Assembly (NCBI RefSeq): GCF_001945445.1
Contig: NZ_MSXW01000008.1
Coordinates: 140,174 to 204,173, forward strand
Source of the DNA: Pseudomonas sp. PA27(2017)
GTDB taxonomy: Bacteria > Pseudomonadota > Gammaproteobacteria > Pseudomonadales > Pseudomonadaceae
Length of the DNA: 64,000 nucleotides
Reading direction: 5' to 3'
This document shows positions 44,490 to 53,094 of this stretch, in pieces (positions within the stretch are counted from its first letter, which is position 1; every line of letters starts with the position of its first letter). Under the pieces are notes generated by a model that was not told where the DNA came from, ran no database searches, and saw nothing but the letters and a program-made list of their open reading frames with translations. Position numbers and translations under genes: made by a program.

Positions 44490-45001
44490 TCTTCGACCAT
44501 CAACAAGCAATGCAGCAGGCCTTTGGCCAGGTGCTTGCGCACAGTGGTGACCGACACCCCAAAACGCTCCGCGGTTTTTTCATAGGTCAGCCCATCCATC
44601 TGCACGGCGAGAAAAATTTGCCGGGTGCGCTGACCGAGGCCATCGAGCATGCGATCGATAGCCAGAAGGCTATCCAGGATCATCGCGCGGGTTTCGGCAG
44701 AAGGCGCATGCACCTCGGGCCTGGTAAGCAGTACGTCGAGGTAGGCCTGCTCCAGGCTCCGGCGGCGATAGAGGTCTATGACCAAACCACGAGCGATGGT
44801 TGCAAGGTAGTGACGCGGCTGTTGCAGAGAGCCGGCACTGCGGGCGACCAATACGCGGATGAACGTGTCCTGGGCAAGGTCAGCCGCATCCGCTGAATTG
44901 CTCAGGCGCTTTCGTAACCAGCCACGTAGCCAACCGCTGTGGTCGCGATAAAGCGCGTGCACATGTTCGTGATGAACGACTTCCGTGTCCGATCTTGACA
45001 T
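44486..45001 (-). CDS. ECF RNA polymerase sigma factor (FecI-like)
   Basis: A 171-residue group IV sigma factor: region 2 (about residues 15-75, SGWLRGWLRKRL, then DLAQDTFIRVL), and region 4 (about 115-165, LGQRTRQIFLAVQMDGLTYEKTAERFGVSVTTVRKHL). The sequence pattern DLYRRRSLEQAYL is typical of FecI/PupI-type iron-responsive factors. It would transcribe the receptor gene downstream when FecR signals. A putative Fur site lies about 20 bases upstream of its start. Coupled to fecR by an ATGA overlap. Confidence 0.92.
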   Translation of the reverse strand: MSRSDTEVVHHEHVHALYRDHSGWLRGWLRKRLSNSADAADLAQDTFIRVLVARSAGSLQQPRHYLATIARGLVIDLYRRRSLEQAYLDVLLTRPEVHAPSAETRAMILDSLLAIDRMLDGLGQRTRQIFLAVQMDGLTYEKTAERFGVSVTTVRKHLAKGLLHCLLMVEE

Positions 45002-45020
45002 TGACTTTTACCCAGGCCGG

Positions 45021-45040
45021 GATGCGAATAGGAATGCATC
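45021..45040. promoter_or_regulatory. Putative Fur box upstream of the ECF sigma gene
   Basis: GATGCGAATAGGAATGCATC is an inverted repeat (GATGC/GCATC) with AAT...AAT spacing similar to Pseudomonas Fur sites. It lies 20 bases before the sigma-gene start and next to an AT-rich TTTAAAAT stretch on the same strand. The match to the 19-base Fur consensus is only moderate (about 10 of 19 by eye). Iron control is expected for this gene class. Confidence 0.4.
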
Positions 45041-45172
45041 TCGATTTTAAAGAGCCTGGGTGTTAATGGGAAGCATATGAGAGCTCTCTGCCGTGGCGGA
45101 GCTTCGGCGTTCAAGATAACGCCTGCGTTCACGAAAGACCTGCATGGTTTGACCTAACTACACGTGGTTGTT

Positions 45173-45322
45173 GGCGGCTGCAGCCGCCGCTCTCCCCTTG
45201 TTTGAAGCCTGCGCGCTTCGCTTGCTGGTAGCGCCTATGAGATCGTTGGAATGACGGTCTTGCTGTTTCCTCTGACCCTATCACGGCGTTCTCGCCGTCA
45301 AGGGCTGCTCACGCTTCGCGTG
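45173..45322 (+). repeat. Hairpin-rich leader upstream of the RadC-domain gene
   Basis: The 416-base spacer 45002-45417 is unusually rich in inverted repeats: a perfect 16-base palindrome GGCGGCTG/CAGCCGCC (45173-45188), ACGGCG-TTCT-CGCCGT (45283-45298) and CACGC-TTC-GCGTG (45310-45322). All lie in front of the RadC-domain gene. Similar structured leaders precede RadC-like genes of integrative elements in my recollection; function unknown. No other gene was found here. Confidence 0.5.
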
Positions 45323-45417
45323 CTTGCGGCAGGGCCGGCTATCGCCCCCTGACAGCTGCGCTGCGCCGTGCTTGTGCCGGTTCCGGGCAATTCCGCCCGA
45401 GCAACTGGAGCATGATC

Positions 45418-45924
45418 ATGTCTCAGCTTTCTCTCGCCTTTGATTCTTCCCTGCTGATTCGCGACGAGCAAGGTCGCTATGCGCCAGCCACTGCCGAGCA
45501 GATCCTGGCAGCGGCTCGTCAGGTCATCGATCGGAAGGTACAGCGCGGGGCTGCGTTTACTTCGCCGGAGCTGGTGAAGGAGTACTTGATCACCAAGCTG
45601 GCGGGCTTCGAACACGAGGTCTTTGCGGCACTGTTCCTGGATGCCAAGCATCGCCTGATCCAGTACGTCGAGATGTTCCGGGGCACCATCGACTGTGCTT
45701 CGGTCTACCCGCGGGAAGTGGTCAAGGAAGCTCTGCGTCTGAATGCGGCTGCAGTGATATACGCGCACAACCATCCCAGCGGCAACCCAGAGCCAAGTCA
45801 GGCTGATCGGTCGCTCACGCAGCGGCTGAAAGAAGCCTTGGCGCTTGTCGAGGTTCGATCTCTGGATCACATCATCGTGGCTGGCCAGCGCACGGTGTCG
45901 TTCGCTGAAGAAGGTTTGCTTTGA
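45418..45924 (+). CDS. RadC-family JAB-domain protein (mobile-element type)
   Basis: A 168-residue protein. It carries the JAMM-like metal motif AHNHPSGNPEPSQAD (His-x-His-Pro, then Asp) and the upstream Glu in the FEHEVFAALFLDAKHRL strand, the RadC/JAB signature. It lacks the helix-hairpin-helix region of full-length chromosomal RadC. Short RadC-like genes are common passengers of genomic islands and plasmids; their role is unclear, perhaps in DNA repair or anti-restriction. Start is ATG 45418 with GGAG seven bases upstream, preferred over ATG 45412. A terminator follows the stop closely. It supports an integrative-element origin for this region. Confidence 0.9.
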   Translation: MSQLSLAFDSSLLIRDEQGRYAPATAEQILAAARQVIDRKVQRGAAFTSPELVKEYLITKLAGFEHEVFAALFLDAKHRLIQYVEMFRGTIDCASVYPREVVKEALRLNAAAVIYAHNHPSGNPEPSQADRSLTQRLKEALALVEVRSLDHIIVAGQRTVSFAEEGLL

Positions 45925-45928
45925 ACCT

Positions 45929-45951
45929 TAGGGGGCTTAGCCCCCTTTTTT
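45929..45951 (+). terminator. Rho-independent terminator after the RadC-domain gene
   Basis: Stem AGGGGG-CTTAG-CCCCCT followed by TTTTT, starting five bases after the stop. A classic GC-rich stem with a U-tract. Confidence 0.9.
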
Positions 45952-46057
45952 GCTGCCTCAGCATAACCTGCCGAACTGAGGCCAGGTTCTGTAGACAAAG
46001 GTACCTAGGGAATTAGGTACCCGCATTTCATACAGACACTCAATCAAAGGACTGATC

Positions 46058-46651
46058 ATGCTCCGCTATGCAGCCATCGCTTCGACCGCCCTTCTTCTCA
46101 CCGCCTGCAGCAACATCCAGCATAAAACGCCCGAGGCTCGACAGCAGATCAAGCACGATCTGAAGCTGACCGAAATTACCGATACCGCTCAAACGAGCTA
46201 CTGTTGGCTGCAGATCGGAGGGCGGGCTAGCTGTAAGTACACTTCCGCGATAAGCGTCCTGACGCCTGACAGTCTTCGTCTGGTTGATTACGAGAAGGGC
46301 GCCTACGTCCAGAAGGACATCATCAAGGCTGGCGAGGTGAAGTGCATCGCTGATCATGACGGCCAGAATTTCTACATCTTCAAGGATCAGCTGGCGATAT
46401 CCGTGATCCCATACACCGAAGTTCACAGGTCACCGCCCGTCAATAATCCTGAATACCGTGCGAAGGTCATCAAGACGCTGCTAGCCAACGGGCAGCCGTA
46501 CCTGACAGGGAAAGCAGCCACCTTTACTCGGGAAACCGGCAGCAAGGACTACAGCGTCCACAACATAACGGCGCCCAGCGGGCCAATACCCATTGTGGTC
46601 GGCACCGAGATCCTGGAGATCTTCAGCCCTTGCGCTGGGAGCAAGCAGTGA
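46058..46651 (+). CDS. Putative lipoprotein, paralogue 1
   Basis: A 197-residue protein with signal peptide and lipobox LLLTAC (Cys at about residue 17). The mature N-terminus SNIQHKTPEARQQIKHDLKLTEITD is shared with the next gene (TSIRHDTPEAQEKIKQDLKLTEILD), and several later segments match too (IPIVVGTEILEIFSPC versus VITEEVDVLEIHSPC). Paired cysteines (YCWL, SCKY, VKCIA and SPC) suggest disulfides. I do not recognise the domain. The stop overlaps the next start (TGATG), so the pair is one translationally coupled unit produced by gene duplication. Confidence 0.75.
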   Translation: MLRYAAIASTALLLTACSNIQHKTPEARQQIKHDLKLTEITDTAQTSYCWLQIGGRASCKYTSAISVLTPDSLRLVDYEKGAYVQKDIIKAGEVKCIADHDGQNFYIFKDQLAISVIPYTEVHRSPPVNNPEYRAKVIKTLLANGQPYLTGKAATFTRETGSKDYSVHNITAPSGPIPIVVGTEILEIFSPCAGSKQ

Positions 46652-47241
46652 TGCGAATGTTGATATGCGCGGTGACAGTCGCTCTGTTGAGTGCCTGCAC
46701 AAGCATTCGCCACGACACCCCCGAGGCGCAGGAGAAGATCAAGCAGGATCTGAAGCTAACTGAAATCCTCGACTCCTCGAGGATGAATTGGTGTGTGCAT
46801 CCCTACGGCAGTGCGCCTGGTTGCAAGCCCGAAAAAGGCGTAGGAATCCTGACTCCAGACGGGCTGGTCATGGCTTATGTTGTCGATGACCGCTACGTCG
46901 CAGCGCGCACGCTCAAACCCGGGGATGTGCTGTGTTCAACTGTGCCAGGCGGAGGCGCCGCAGACGGCATATTCTTCACTTTTACCCCAAATGAAGCCTA
47001 CATGCTGGGGCCTTTAAAAGCTGATCGGGATGAGATCAACACTCGCTTCAAAGCGCGACTGTTCGACTACCTTCACAGCGATGGGCAGCGCAGCTTTACT
47101 GGCCAAGACATAAACTTCCAGCGCCCAACGGGCAAAAAGGTCAAGCAAACAACTGTATTACGGACTGGACTTGCCACTAGCGTCATCACGGAAGAAGTCG
47201 ATGTACTTGAGATTCACAGCCCCTGTTCAATCTCCAATTAA
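46651..47241 (+). CDS. Putative lipoprotein, paralogue 2
   Basis: A 196-residue lipoprotein with lipobox LLSAC (Cys at about residue 16), homologous to the preceding gene over its whole length. Conserved between them: the KTPEA/DTPEA-x-x-x-I-K-x-D-L-K-L-T-E-I start, a LTPD(S/G)L segment, GEVKC/GDVLC and the SPC end. Start ATG 46651 overlaps the upstream stop. The 3' end overlaps the convergent acetyltransferase gene by four bases. Function unknown; location at the inner leaflet of the outer membrane is likely. Confidence 0.75.
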   Translation: MRMLICAVTVALLSACTSIRHDTPEAQEKIKQDLKLTEILDSSRMNWCVHPYGSAPGCKPEKGVGILTPDGLVMAYVVDDRYVAARTLKPGDVLCSTVPGGGAADGIFFTFTPNEAYMLGPLKADRDEINTRFKARLFDYLHSDGQRSFTGQDINFQRPTGKKVKQTTVLRTGLATSVITEEVDVLEIHSPCSISN

Positions 47242-47759
47242 GCACCGGGTGTTGTCGAGCTCGCCGCCACCTCCATAAGCAAGCGCTTGCGCATCGGCAC
47301 ACACTGTAGCTCAAGGCCCGTTGGGGAGAAGTATATGGCTTGAGCTTGCCCCTCGTAGCCACACCGTCGGTAGAACGCTGCTGCGTTGGGTGTAGCGTCG
47401 AGGTGAATATCGACTAATCCGGCTGCGAGGGCTAATTGCTCGAGGTGGGCCAGCACTCTCCTGCCAATACCCTGCTCCATGAAAGCGGGCAGCACGAAAA
47501 TGGCGCCTATTTCTCCCGACTGAAGATCGATAAACCCCGTAGCGACAGGCTGCTCGTCGTTACACGCGATGTGGTAGTTCTGCTCCACAGAATCCCGGTA
47601 CCCATCAGTGAGCGGCATTTCGGTCCATACGCTGATTTGCTCAGCGGTATACACAATGCTGCACTGGTGCCGTATTGCCTGGCGGCGGATGTCGAATGCA
47701 GCTTCGGCGTCAGACCTTGATGCTGGGCGAATCGATAGCAATGTCACTCTCCTTGTCAT
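47238..47759 (-). CDS. GNAT-family N-acetyltransferase
   Basis: A 173-residue acetyltransferase. Motif A is IGAIFVLPAFMEQGIGRRVLAHLEQLA (about residues 83-110), with the acetyl-CoA loop Q-x-x-G-x-G/A seen as EQGIGRR. HLDATPNAAAFYRRCGYE near residue 125 is the usual family end motif. N-terminal RPASRSDAEAAFDIRRQAI fits the first strand-helix. It transfers acetyl from acetyl-CoA to an unidentified amine. It stands alone on the minus strand, convergent with the lipoprotein pair. Confidence 0.88.
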   Translation of the reverse strand: MTRRVTLLSIRPASRSDAEAAFDIRRQAIRHQCSIVYTAEQISVWTEMPLTDGYRDSVEQNYHIACNDEQPVATGFIDLQSGEIGAIFVLPAFMEQGIGRRVLAHLEQLALAAGLVDIHLDATPNAAAFYRRCGYEGQAQAIYFSPTGLELQCVPMRKRLLMEVAASSTTPGA

Positions 47760-47783
47760 TCGAGTAAATGGAAGGGGAATGAA

Positions 47784-47812
47784 AAAGCCCCGTCCATTTC
47801 TGGCGGGGCTTT
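47784..47812 (-). terminator. Rho-independent terminator (leftward)
   Basis: Arms AAAGCCCCG (47784-47792) and CGGGGCTTT (47804-47812); on the minus strand the hairpin is followed by a TTTTT run. It would end transcripts coming from glyA at the right, about 210 bases after the glyA stop, before the acetyltransferase gene. Confidence 0.75.
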
Positions 47813-47832
47813 CGGTCGATGCTCTTGCTCTA

Positions 47833-47887
47833 CGCGTGCATCATCCTATGGCCCGCCAAGAGCGGATTTCATAGGGTGCATCACGCG
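47833..47887. repeat. Imperfect inverted repeat (REP-like)
   Basis: CGCGTGCATCATCCTATG (47833-47850) and CATAGGGTGCATCACGCG (47870-47887) pair with 13 of 18 positions and enclose a 19-base loop. The sequence style (TAGGGTGCATCACGCG) resembles intergenic REP-type repeats found in many Pseudomonas genomes. Located between glyA and its terminator. Confidence 0.55.
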
Positions 47888-48020
47888 AACAACAGGTTGG
47901 GCAGTCATGGCTCGATCATCCGAATAGCTGATCATAGTGTCAAGAACCGAAGCGCGCATAAATCAGCCGGAGGAATCGTGACCGTTCTCTCGCGCCTGAA
48001 TAATCAAGCTCTTCTGTCCT

Positions 48021-49292
48021 CTAGCGGTACACGGGGTGGCGTTGGCACAAGTCCAGGACCTGGCCTCTCAACCGATCCCGCGCTGTCGTCAGGGTGCTGC
48101 CGCCCGCCTCCATGGCATCCAGCACATCGCATATCCACCCCGCGAGTTGCGCGCACTCCTGCTCACCAAAGCCTCGCGTCGTCACCGCCGGGGTACCGAT
48201 GCGTACGCCTGAGGTCACGAACGGCGAGCGTGGGTCGTTGGGTACCGAGTTCTTGTTGGTGGTGATGTAGGCGTCGCTCAGCGCGGCGTCTGCCTCCTTG
48301 CCGGTGTAGGGTTTGGTGGACAGATCAATCAGCATCAGGTGGTTGTCGGTTCCACCTGAAACGATCTTGTAGCCGCGCGTCTGAAGTGTGGCGGCCATGA
48401 TGCGCGCGTTGGCCAAGACCTGCTTCTGGTAGGTCTTGAACTCCGGCCGTAACGCTTCCTTGAAGGCGATGGCCTTGGCAGCGATGACATGCATCAACGG
48501 GCCACCCTGGATACCGGGGAATACGGCGGAATTGAGCTTCTTGTAGAACGCCTCGTCTTGCCCCCTGGACAGGATGATGCCACCACGCGGGCCACGAAGC
48601 GTCTTGTGCGTGGTACTGGTGACCACATGGGCATATGGCAGTGGATTGGGATAATCGCCCGTTGCGACCAAGCCAGCCACATGCGCCATGTCTACCCAGA
48701 AAAATGCGCCGACCTTGTCGGCGATGGTGCGCATTCGCGCCCAATCCATGTGCCGCGAGTAGGCAGAAAACCCGCCAATCAGCATCTTCGGGCGAGTATC
48801 CAGCGCGATGCGCTCCATCTCGTCGTAGTCGATCAGCCCCGTCTCCGGATCGAGACCATAGGGTACGATCTTGTAGTGGCGACCAGAAAAGTTGGACGGG
48901 TTACCGTGGGTCAGATGGCCGCCTTGGGCCAGGTTCATGCCCATGACCGTATCGCCTGGACTGGTGAGAGCCAGGAATACTGCGGCGTTGGCCTGGGCGC
49001 CCGCGTGGGGCTGGACGTTGGCATAGTCGCAACCGAACAACTCCTTGGCCCGCTCGATGGCCAGCCGCTCGGCCACGTCCACATGCTCGCAACCGCTGTA
49101 ATAGCGCTTGTCCGGATAGCCCTCTGCATACTTGTTGGTGAACACCGAGTTCTGGACGGCCATCACCAGGGGGCTGGCGTAGTTTTCCGAGGCAATGAGC
49201 TCAACATGGTCCTCCTGACGGCGCGCCTCGCTCTGCAGGGCTAGCGCCAACTCGGGATCGAAGTCCATAAGCGCGTGGGATGTGTCGTACAT
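48021..49292 (-). CDS. glyA: Serine hydroxymethyltransferase
   Basis: A 423-residue PLP enzyme. It converts serine and tetrahydrofolate to glycine and methylene-THF. The PLP lysine is K230 in [16 protein letters not shown]; other family blocks are [30 protein letters not shown] and [18 protein letters not shown]. Start is ATG 49292 ([13 protein letters not shown]), because longer starts lack a ribosome-binding site. It differs noticeably from the typical housekeeping GlyA of Pseudomonas, so it is probably a second copy. It lies next to a PLP-homeostasis gene and a MocR-type regulator, and may be regulated by amino acid or vitamin B6 status. Confidence 0.93.
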   Translation of the reverse strand: MYDTSHALMDFDPELALALQSEARRQEDHVELIASENYASPLVMAVQNSVFTNKYAEGYPDKRYYSGCEHVDVAERLAIERAKELFGCDYANVQPHAGAQANAAVFLALTSPGDTVMGMNLAQGGHLTHGNPSNFSGRHYKIVPYGLDPETGLIDYDEMERIALDTRPKMLIGGFSAYSRHMDWARMRTIADKVGAFFWVDMAHVAGLVATGDYPNPLPYAHVVTSTTHKTLRGPRGGIILSRGQDEAFYKKLNSAVFPGIQGGPLMHVIAAKAIAFKEALRPEFKTYQKQVLANARIMAATLQTRGYKIVSGGTDNHLMLIDLSTKPYTGKEADAALSDAYITTNKNSVPNDPRSPFVTSGVRIGTPAVTTRGFGEQECAQLAGWICDVLDAMEAGGSTLTTARDRLRGQVLDLCQRHPVYR

Positions 49293-49357
49293 GGCGGAGC
49301 GTCCTGTCGTCGGTTTCATTTGATTTGGGAATTGGGTCTGTAGCGCGCAACTTGGAC

Positions 49358-50188
49358 TCATTCCAGAGGATGAGCACTGCCGCCACCTCCTGAGCCAGGC
49401 TCTGAAGGCCAGTAGTGGCTGTCTGGCAGAACACGTGCGCCGAAGATCGCCTGACCGACGCGCACGACCGTGGCGCCCTCCTCGATAGCGATCTCGAAGT
49501 CACCGGACATGCCCATGGACAACTCGTCTAGACCGATACTGGCAGGCGCGCTTTGCCGCAACTGATCGCGTAGTGTGCGTAGCAGGATGAAGCACTGCCT
49601 TACCCGCTCCGCCTCGGCCGAAAAGAGCGCCAGCGTCATCAGTCCCTTCACGCGCAGCGCCGGATAAGCGGACAATTTGCTGACGAATGCCGGCACCTCT
49701 TCCGGAGGCAGTCCGTACTTGCTCGCCTCCCCCGAGGTGTTGACCTGTACGAATACGTCCAGCCCTCGCCCTTCAGTCTGCAAGCGCCGCTCCAACGCCT
49801 CGGCCAGACGCAGGCTGTCCAAGGCCTGAAACTCACTGGCGAAACGCGCCACTACCTTGGCCTTGTTGGTTTGCAGGTGACCGATGACCGACCAGTGCAG
49901 ATCGGTCAGATCCTGCATGCCCTGCCACTTGCTGAAGGCTTCCTGCACCTTGTTTTCGCCCAGATACCGGCAGCCCGCCGCGTAAGCCAGACGCAGGCTC
50001 GCCTCGGGCTTGGTCTTGCTGACCGGCAGCAGGCGCACCGTGGCGGGGTCGCGTCTCGAACGATGACAAGCAGCAGCTATACGTGCCTGCACTGCGGCCA
50101 GGTTACGCTGGAAATCCGCGACCGTTGTCGCCTCAGGGTAGAGTCCGTGCCGTTCATGGCCGGTCTGCGTGTCGAATCTCGTTGGCAT
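49358..50188 (-). CDS. yggS: PLP-homeostasis protein YggS/PLPBP
   Basis: A 276-residue alanine-racemase-fold protein without enzymatic activity. The PLP-binding lysine is K58 in LLPVSKTKP; other family motifs are [39 protein letters not shown] and the phosphate-binding end [23 protein letters not shown]. The N-terminus is about 20 residues longer than usual. PLPBP proteins buffer free pyridoxal phosphate and influence amino acid pools. Its start overlaps the stop of the BenE gene by one base (TGATG). Housekeeping yggS is normally beside pilT/proC, so this is likely an extra, cluster-specific copy. Confidence 0.9.
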   Translation of the reverse strand: MPTRFDTQTGHERHGLYPEATTVADFQRNLAAVQARIAAACHRSRRDPATVRLLPVSKTKPEASLRLAYAAGCRYLGENKVQEAFSKWQGMQDLTDLHWSVIGHLQTNKAKVVARFASEFQALDSLRLAEALERRLQTEGRGLDVFVQVNTSGEASKYGLPPEEVPAFVSKLSAYPALRVKGLMTLALFSAEAERVRQCFILLRTLRDQLRQSAPASIGLDELSMGMSGDFEIAIEEGATVVRVGQAIFGARVLPDSHYWPSEPGSGGGGSAHPLE

Positions 50189-51429
50189 CAGCTCGCACTC
50201 TTTTTGAGGGGCGTGGAAGCGACAGCAGGTGCGGATGACTTTTGAGGCAGGCGGCCGTTGAGTACCGCATAGGCGATCAGCCCAAGCACCAGCCCCCAGA
50301 AAGCACCGCCAATGCCGAACAGATTGATGTTCGCGGCGGCGGCCAGAAACGTGATCAGCGAAGCCTCACGTGTCGCTGCATCGGCAAGGGCCGTGGCCAG
50401 GCTCCCGCCGATGGTGCCCAACAGGGCCAGCCCGGCGAGCGTGGTGATGAAAGTGGCCGGGAACGCCATGAACACGGCTGCCAGGGTCACGCCGAACGCG
50501 CCTACCAGGATGTAGCACACGCCTGCAGCGATGCCCGCGACCCAACGCTTGGATGGATCCTCATGGGCTTCTCGGCCCGTGGCGATGGCGGCGGTGATCG
50601 CCGCGATGTTGAACGCATGCGAGCCGAACGGCGCCATCAGCAGGGACCCCAGCCCCGTGACCGTAAGGATCGGGTTGGCGCTGGTCTTGAAGCCGTCATT
50701 GCGCAGCACCAGCATGCCGGGCATGTACTGGCCCGTCAGCGTGATCAGGAACAGCGGTAAAGCAACGCTCAGCAAGGCATTTAGGGAAAACGCCGGCATG
50801 GTGAAAACAGGAGCGGCGAAACTCAGTGTCAGTCCCGACAGGTCGACGCGATCCTGTATGAGCAGAAAGCTCAGCCCCAGCACCAGGATGCCAATCACGG
50901 CATAGCGTGCGCTGAATCGTTTGAACACCACGTAGGCCACGATCAACAGGCCCGCCAGCACGGGATCGAGACTCACACCAGCGAACGCCTGGATACCAAA
51001 CTGCAGGAGGATGCCTGCGAGCAGACCTGCCGCCACGCCTGGGGGAATCAAGCGAATCACTCGCTCGAACCAGCCCGATAGCCCCAGCACAACAAACGCC
51101 AACGCTGAAATCAGGTAGGCACCCACCGCTTCTGCATAGGGTGTGGTCGCCAGCGCCGTGACCAGAAACGCCGCTGCCGGCGTGGACCAGGCGGTGATGA
51201 TTGGCTCGCGCGTGCGCCAGCTCAGGAGCAACCCGGTCACCCCTACCCCAATCGACACCGACCACACCCATGAGGCCGTCAGTTCCGGGCTGAGACCGGC
51301 CACCTTAGCGGCGTGGAATACCAGGATGAACGTCCCCCCATAGTTGACGATCACCGAGATCAGGCCTGCCACGCTGGGATGGATGAGGTCGTTCCAGCGA
51401 ACGGATGAAGATGCAGAAACGGTAGGCAT
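50188..51429 (-). CDS. BenE-family inner-membrane symporter
   Basis: A 413-residue transporter with about 12 membrane segments of the benzoate:H+ symporter (BenE/YdcO) family in the nucleobase-transporter superfamily. Typical parts are VIVNYGGTFILVFHAAKVAGL near the start, WSTPAAAFL in segment 3 and LMAPFGSHAFNIAAITAAIATGREAHEDP around residue 265, which contains the family's charged motif. Most BenE-family members have unknown substrates. Here it is cotranscribed with yggS and glyA and divergent from a MocR regulator, so a B6 vitamer or amino acid-like solute is a reasonable guess. Start is ATG 51429 with AGGAG about 12 bases upstream. Confidence 0.88.
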   Translation of the reverse strand: MPTVSASSSVRWNDLIHPSVAGLISVIVNYGGTFILVFHAAKVAGLSPELTASWVWSVSIGVGVTGLLLSWRTREPIITAWSTPAAAFLVTALATTPYAEAVGAYLISALAFVVLGLSGWFERVIRLIPPGVAAGLLAGILLQFGIQAFAGVSLDPVLAGLLIVAYVVFKRFSARYAVIGILVLGLSFLLIQDRVDLSGLTLSFAAPVFTMPAFSLNALLSVALPLFLITLTGQYMPGMLVLRNDGFKTSANPILTVTGLGSLLMAPFGSHAFNIAAITAAIATGREAHEDPSKRWVAGIAAGVCYILVGAFGVTLAAVFMAFPATFITTLAGLALLGTIGGSLATALADAATREASLITFLAAAANINLFGIGGAFWGLVLGLIAYAVLNGRLPQKSSAPAVASTPLKKSAS

Positions 51430-51490
51430 GCTCGGCGGTACTCCTGACAACGCGGCTAACTGGCTTGTGAAAAGCCTTTATAGATTTAAA

Positions 51491-53035
51491 ATGGCCGGAT
51501 TTACCCAGCCACTTTTCGCACTGGATACAGACCAATTGTTCAAGCATGCCCAGCTCGAATCCGTGAAAGCCTGGATTGGCGATCCAGCGCAAGGCGCCCT
51601 GCCCCTTCATGCCCGCGTGCAGCGGGCCATCCGCCAATTGATTCTTGATGGCGTGCTCGATGTAGGTAGACCACTGCCCGCTTCTCGAGCCTTGGCGAAG
51701 TCTCTGGAGATCTCACGCGATACGGTCGAGTCGGCTTACAGCCAGTTGCACGCCGAGGGTTTCATCGAGCGCCGGGTGGGCAGCGGCAGCTTCATATCAG
51801 AGCGGGCAAAGCGCCTGCCGGGGCGCGGTAAACCTCGGCAAACCAATGCGAATTCAGATGCGACGCCGCGCCTGAGCCAGCGTGGAAGCGCCATGTACCA
51901 GAGTGGCGGCGTACGCGACTTTCTCAAGCCACGTCCTTTCGCTCCTGGCGTACCCGAGACACGCAGCTTTCCGCTGCAGATCTGGGAGCGGTTGCAGCGG
52001 CAGGTACTGAAGGAACACGGTACCCAGGCGCTACTGCATAGCCCGCCTGAGGGTATGGAGCCATTGCGGCGTGCTATCGCCGATTACGTCAGCCTGGAAC
52101 GAGGTGCGCGGGCTACGCCTGAACGTGTCTTGGTGCTAACGAGTTCTCAGCAAGCCCTGGCCTTGTGTGCCACGGTCCTGCTCGACGCGGGTGACCAAAT
52201 ATTCGTCGAGGACCCTGTGTACCACGGTGCACGCAAAGCGTTCGACGCAGCCGGGCTGAAGTGCTTGCCCGTGCCACTCGATGGAGACGGTTTGCAGGTG
52301 CAGCACCTACTTGAATCGAGCAAGACACAGGGTGGGCCTCCCCGGGCCGTATTCCTGACGCCCTCACATCAGTTCCCCACTGGCGCGACCCTCTCGCTGG
52401 ATCGGCGCCTGACCATCATCGAATGGGCAAGAGCGAACCAGGGCTGGATCATCGAAGATGACTACGACAGCGAGTTTCACTACGCGAGCAAACCCACTGC
52501 CTGCGTGCAGGGGCTCGACCCAAATGACCGCACGATCTATATCGGCACCTTCACCAAGTCGCTGTTCCCCGGCTTGCGCATCGGCTACATGGTGCTCCCA
52601 GCGCCTTTGGTGGCGCCGATGACCGCCGCCCGCACGCTTCTGGACGGCCACAGTGCACCGATCCCCCAACTCACACTCGCGCGCTTCATCGAGGGCGGCC
52701 ACTTTGGCGCCCATGTGCGGACCATGCGCGCTGTCTACGCAGAACGACGTGACGTACTCGCTAGGCTGGTGCGCGAACATCTGTCCGATTTCGTGGAAGC
52801 AAAGGTTCCAGCAGGTGGCATGCAAATGCCCTGCGTGTTCACTCGGGACATTGCGGAGCCTGAGGCCGTTGAGGCAGCCCGCAGGGCGGGCATCGACTTG
52901 CTGGGGTTAACGGCACTGCACTCTTCGAACCAGCCCAGGGGAGGCTTTCTTATGGGGTTCGCTGCTCACGCTCCGCATGAGCTGGAAACTGCCATAAAAA
53001 AACTCGCAAAAATTCTGCGCGAGCTTTGCCGCTAG
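51491..53035 (+). CDS. MocR-type regulator (GntR HTH fused to class I aminotransferase domain; PdxR-like)
   Basis: A 514-residue regulator. Residues about 35-105 form a GntR-type winged helix (LHARVQRAIRQLILDGVLDVGRPLPASRALAKSLEISRDTVESAYSQL). After a Ser/Arg/Asn-rich linker, residues about 140-510 form a type I aminotransferase fold with FVEDPVYHG, IIEDDYDSEFHY and the PLP lysine in YIGTFTKSLFPGLRIGY. MocR proteins use PLP (with an amino acid) as effector; PdxR activates B6 synthesis and GabR activates GABA use. Start ATG 51491 is 61 bases from the divergent BenE start, avoiding overlap with a longer frame. It should control the BenE-yggS-glyA operon. Confidence 0.92.
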   Translation: MAGFTQPLFALDTDQLFKHAQLESVKAWIGDPAQGALPLHARVQRAIRQLILDGVLDVGRPLPASRALAKSLEISRDTVESAYSQLHAEGFIERRVGSGSFISERAKRLPGRGKPRQTNANSDATPRLSQRGSAMYQSGGVRDFLKPRPFAPGVPETRSFPLQIWERLQRQVLKEHGTQALLHSPPEGMEPLRRAIADYVSLERGARATPERVLVLTSSQQALALCATVLLDAGDQIFVEDPVYHGARKAFDAAGLKCLPVPLDGDGLQVQHLLESSKTQGGPPRAVFLTPSHQFPTGATLSLDRRLTIIEWARANQGWIIEDDYDSEFHYASKPTACVQGLDPNDRTIYIGTFTKSLFPGLRIGYMVLPAPLVAPMTAARTLLDGHSAPIPQLTLARFIEGGHFGAHVRTMRAVYAERRDVLARLVREHLSDFVEAKVPAGGMQMPCVFTRDIAEPEAVEAARRAGIDLLGLTALHSSNQPRGGFLMGFAAHAPHELETAIKKLAKILRELCR

Positions 53036-53073
53036 TAGCAAGGCTCCAACTCATGTCGGTGCGACGATCTAGC

Positions 53074-53094
53074 GTGTAGTGTCGACCACTACAC
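53074..53094. repeat. Perfect inverted repeat at the truncation point of the integrase relic
   Basis: GTGTAGTG-TCGAC-CACTACAC is a perfect 8-bp stem with a 5-base loop. It begins exactly where homology to tyrosine integrases ends (53094/53095), 39 bases after the MocR-gene stop. It may be a terminator, a recombination scar or a recombinase half-site pair. Confidence 0.7.

Noticed and set aside
45173..45322. Possible CRISPR-like or tRNA-like structure in the hairpin-rich leader
   Set aside because: No direct repeats with spacers and no cloverleaf could be drawn; the hairpins are unrelated to each other.
47833..47887. Possible integron attC site
   Set aside because: It lacks the R and L core motifs and extrahelical bases of attC, and no integron integrase is present; a REP-type repeat is simpler.
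51344..51490. Longer start for the MocR regulator, overlapping the divergent transporter gene
   Set aside because: The added 49 residues are antisense to the transporter start and unlike the family; ATG 51491 leaves a normal divergent promoter spacer.
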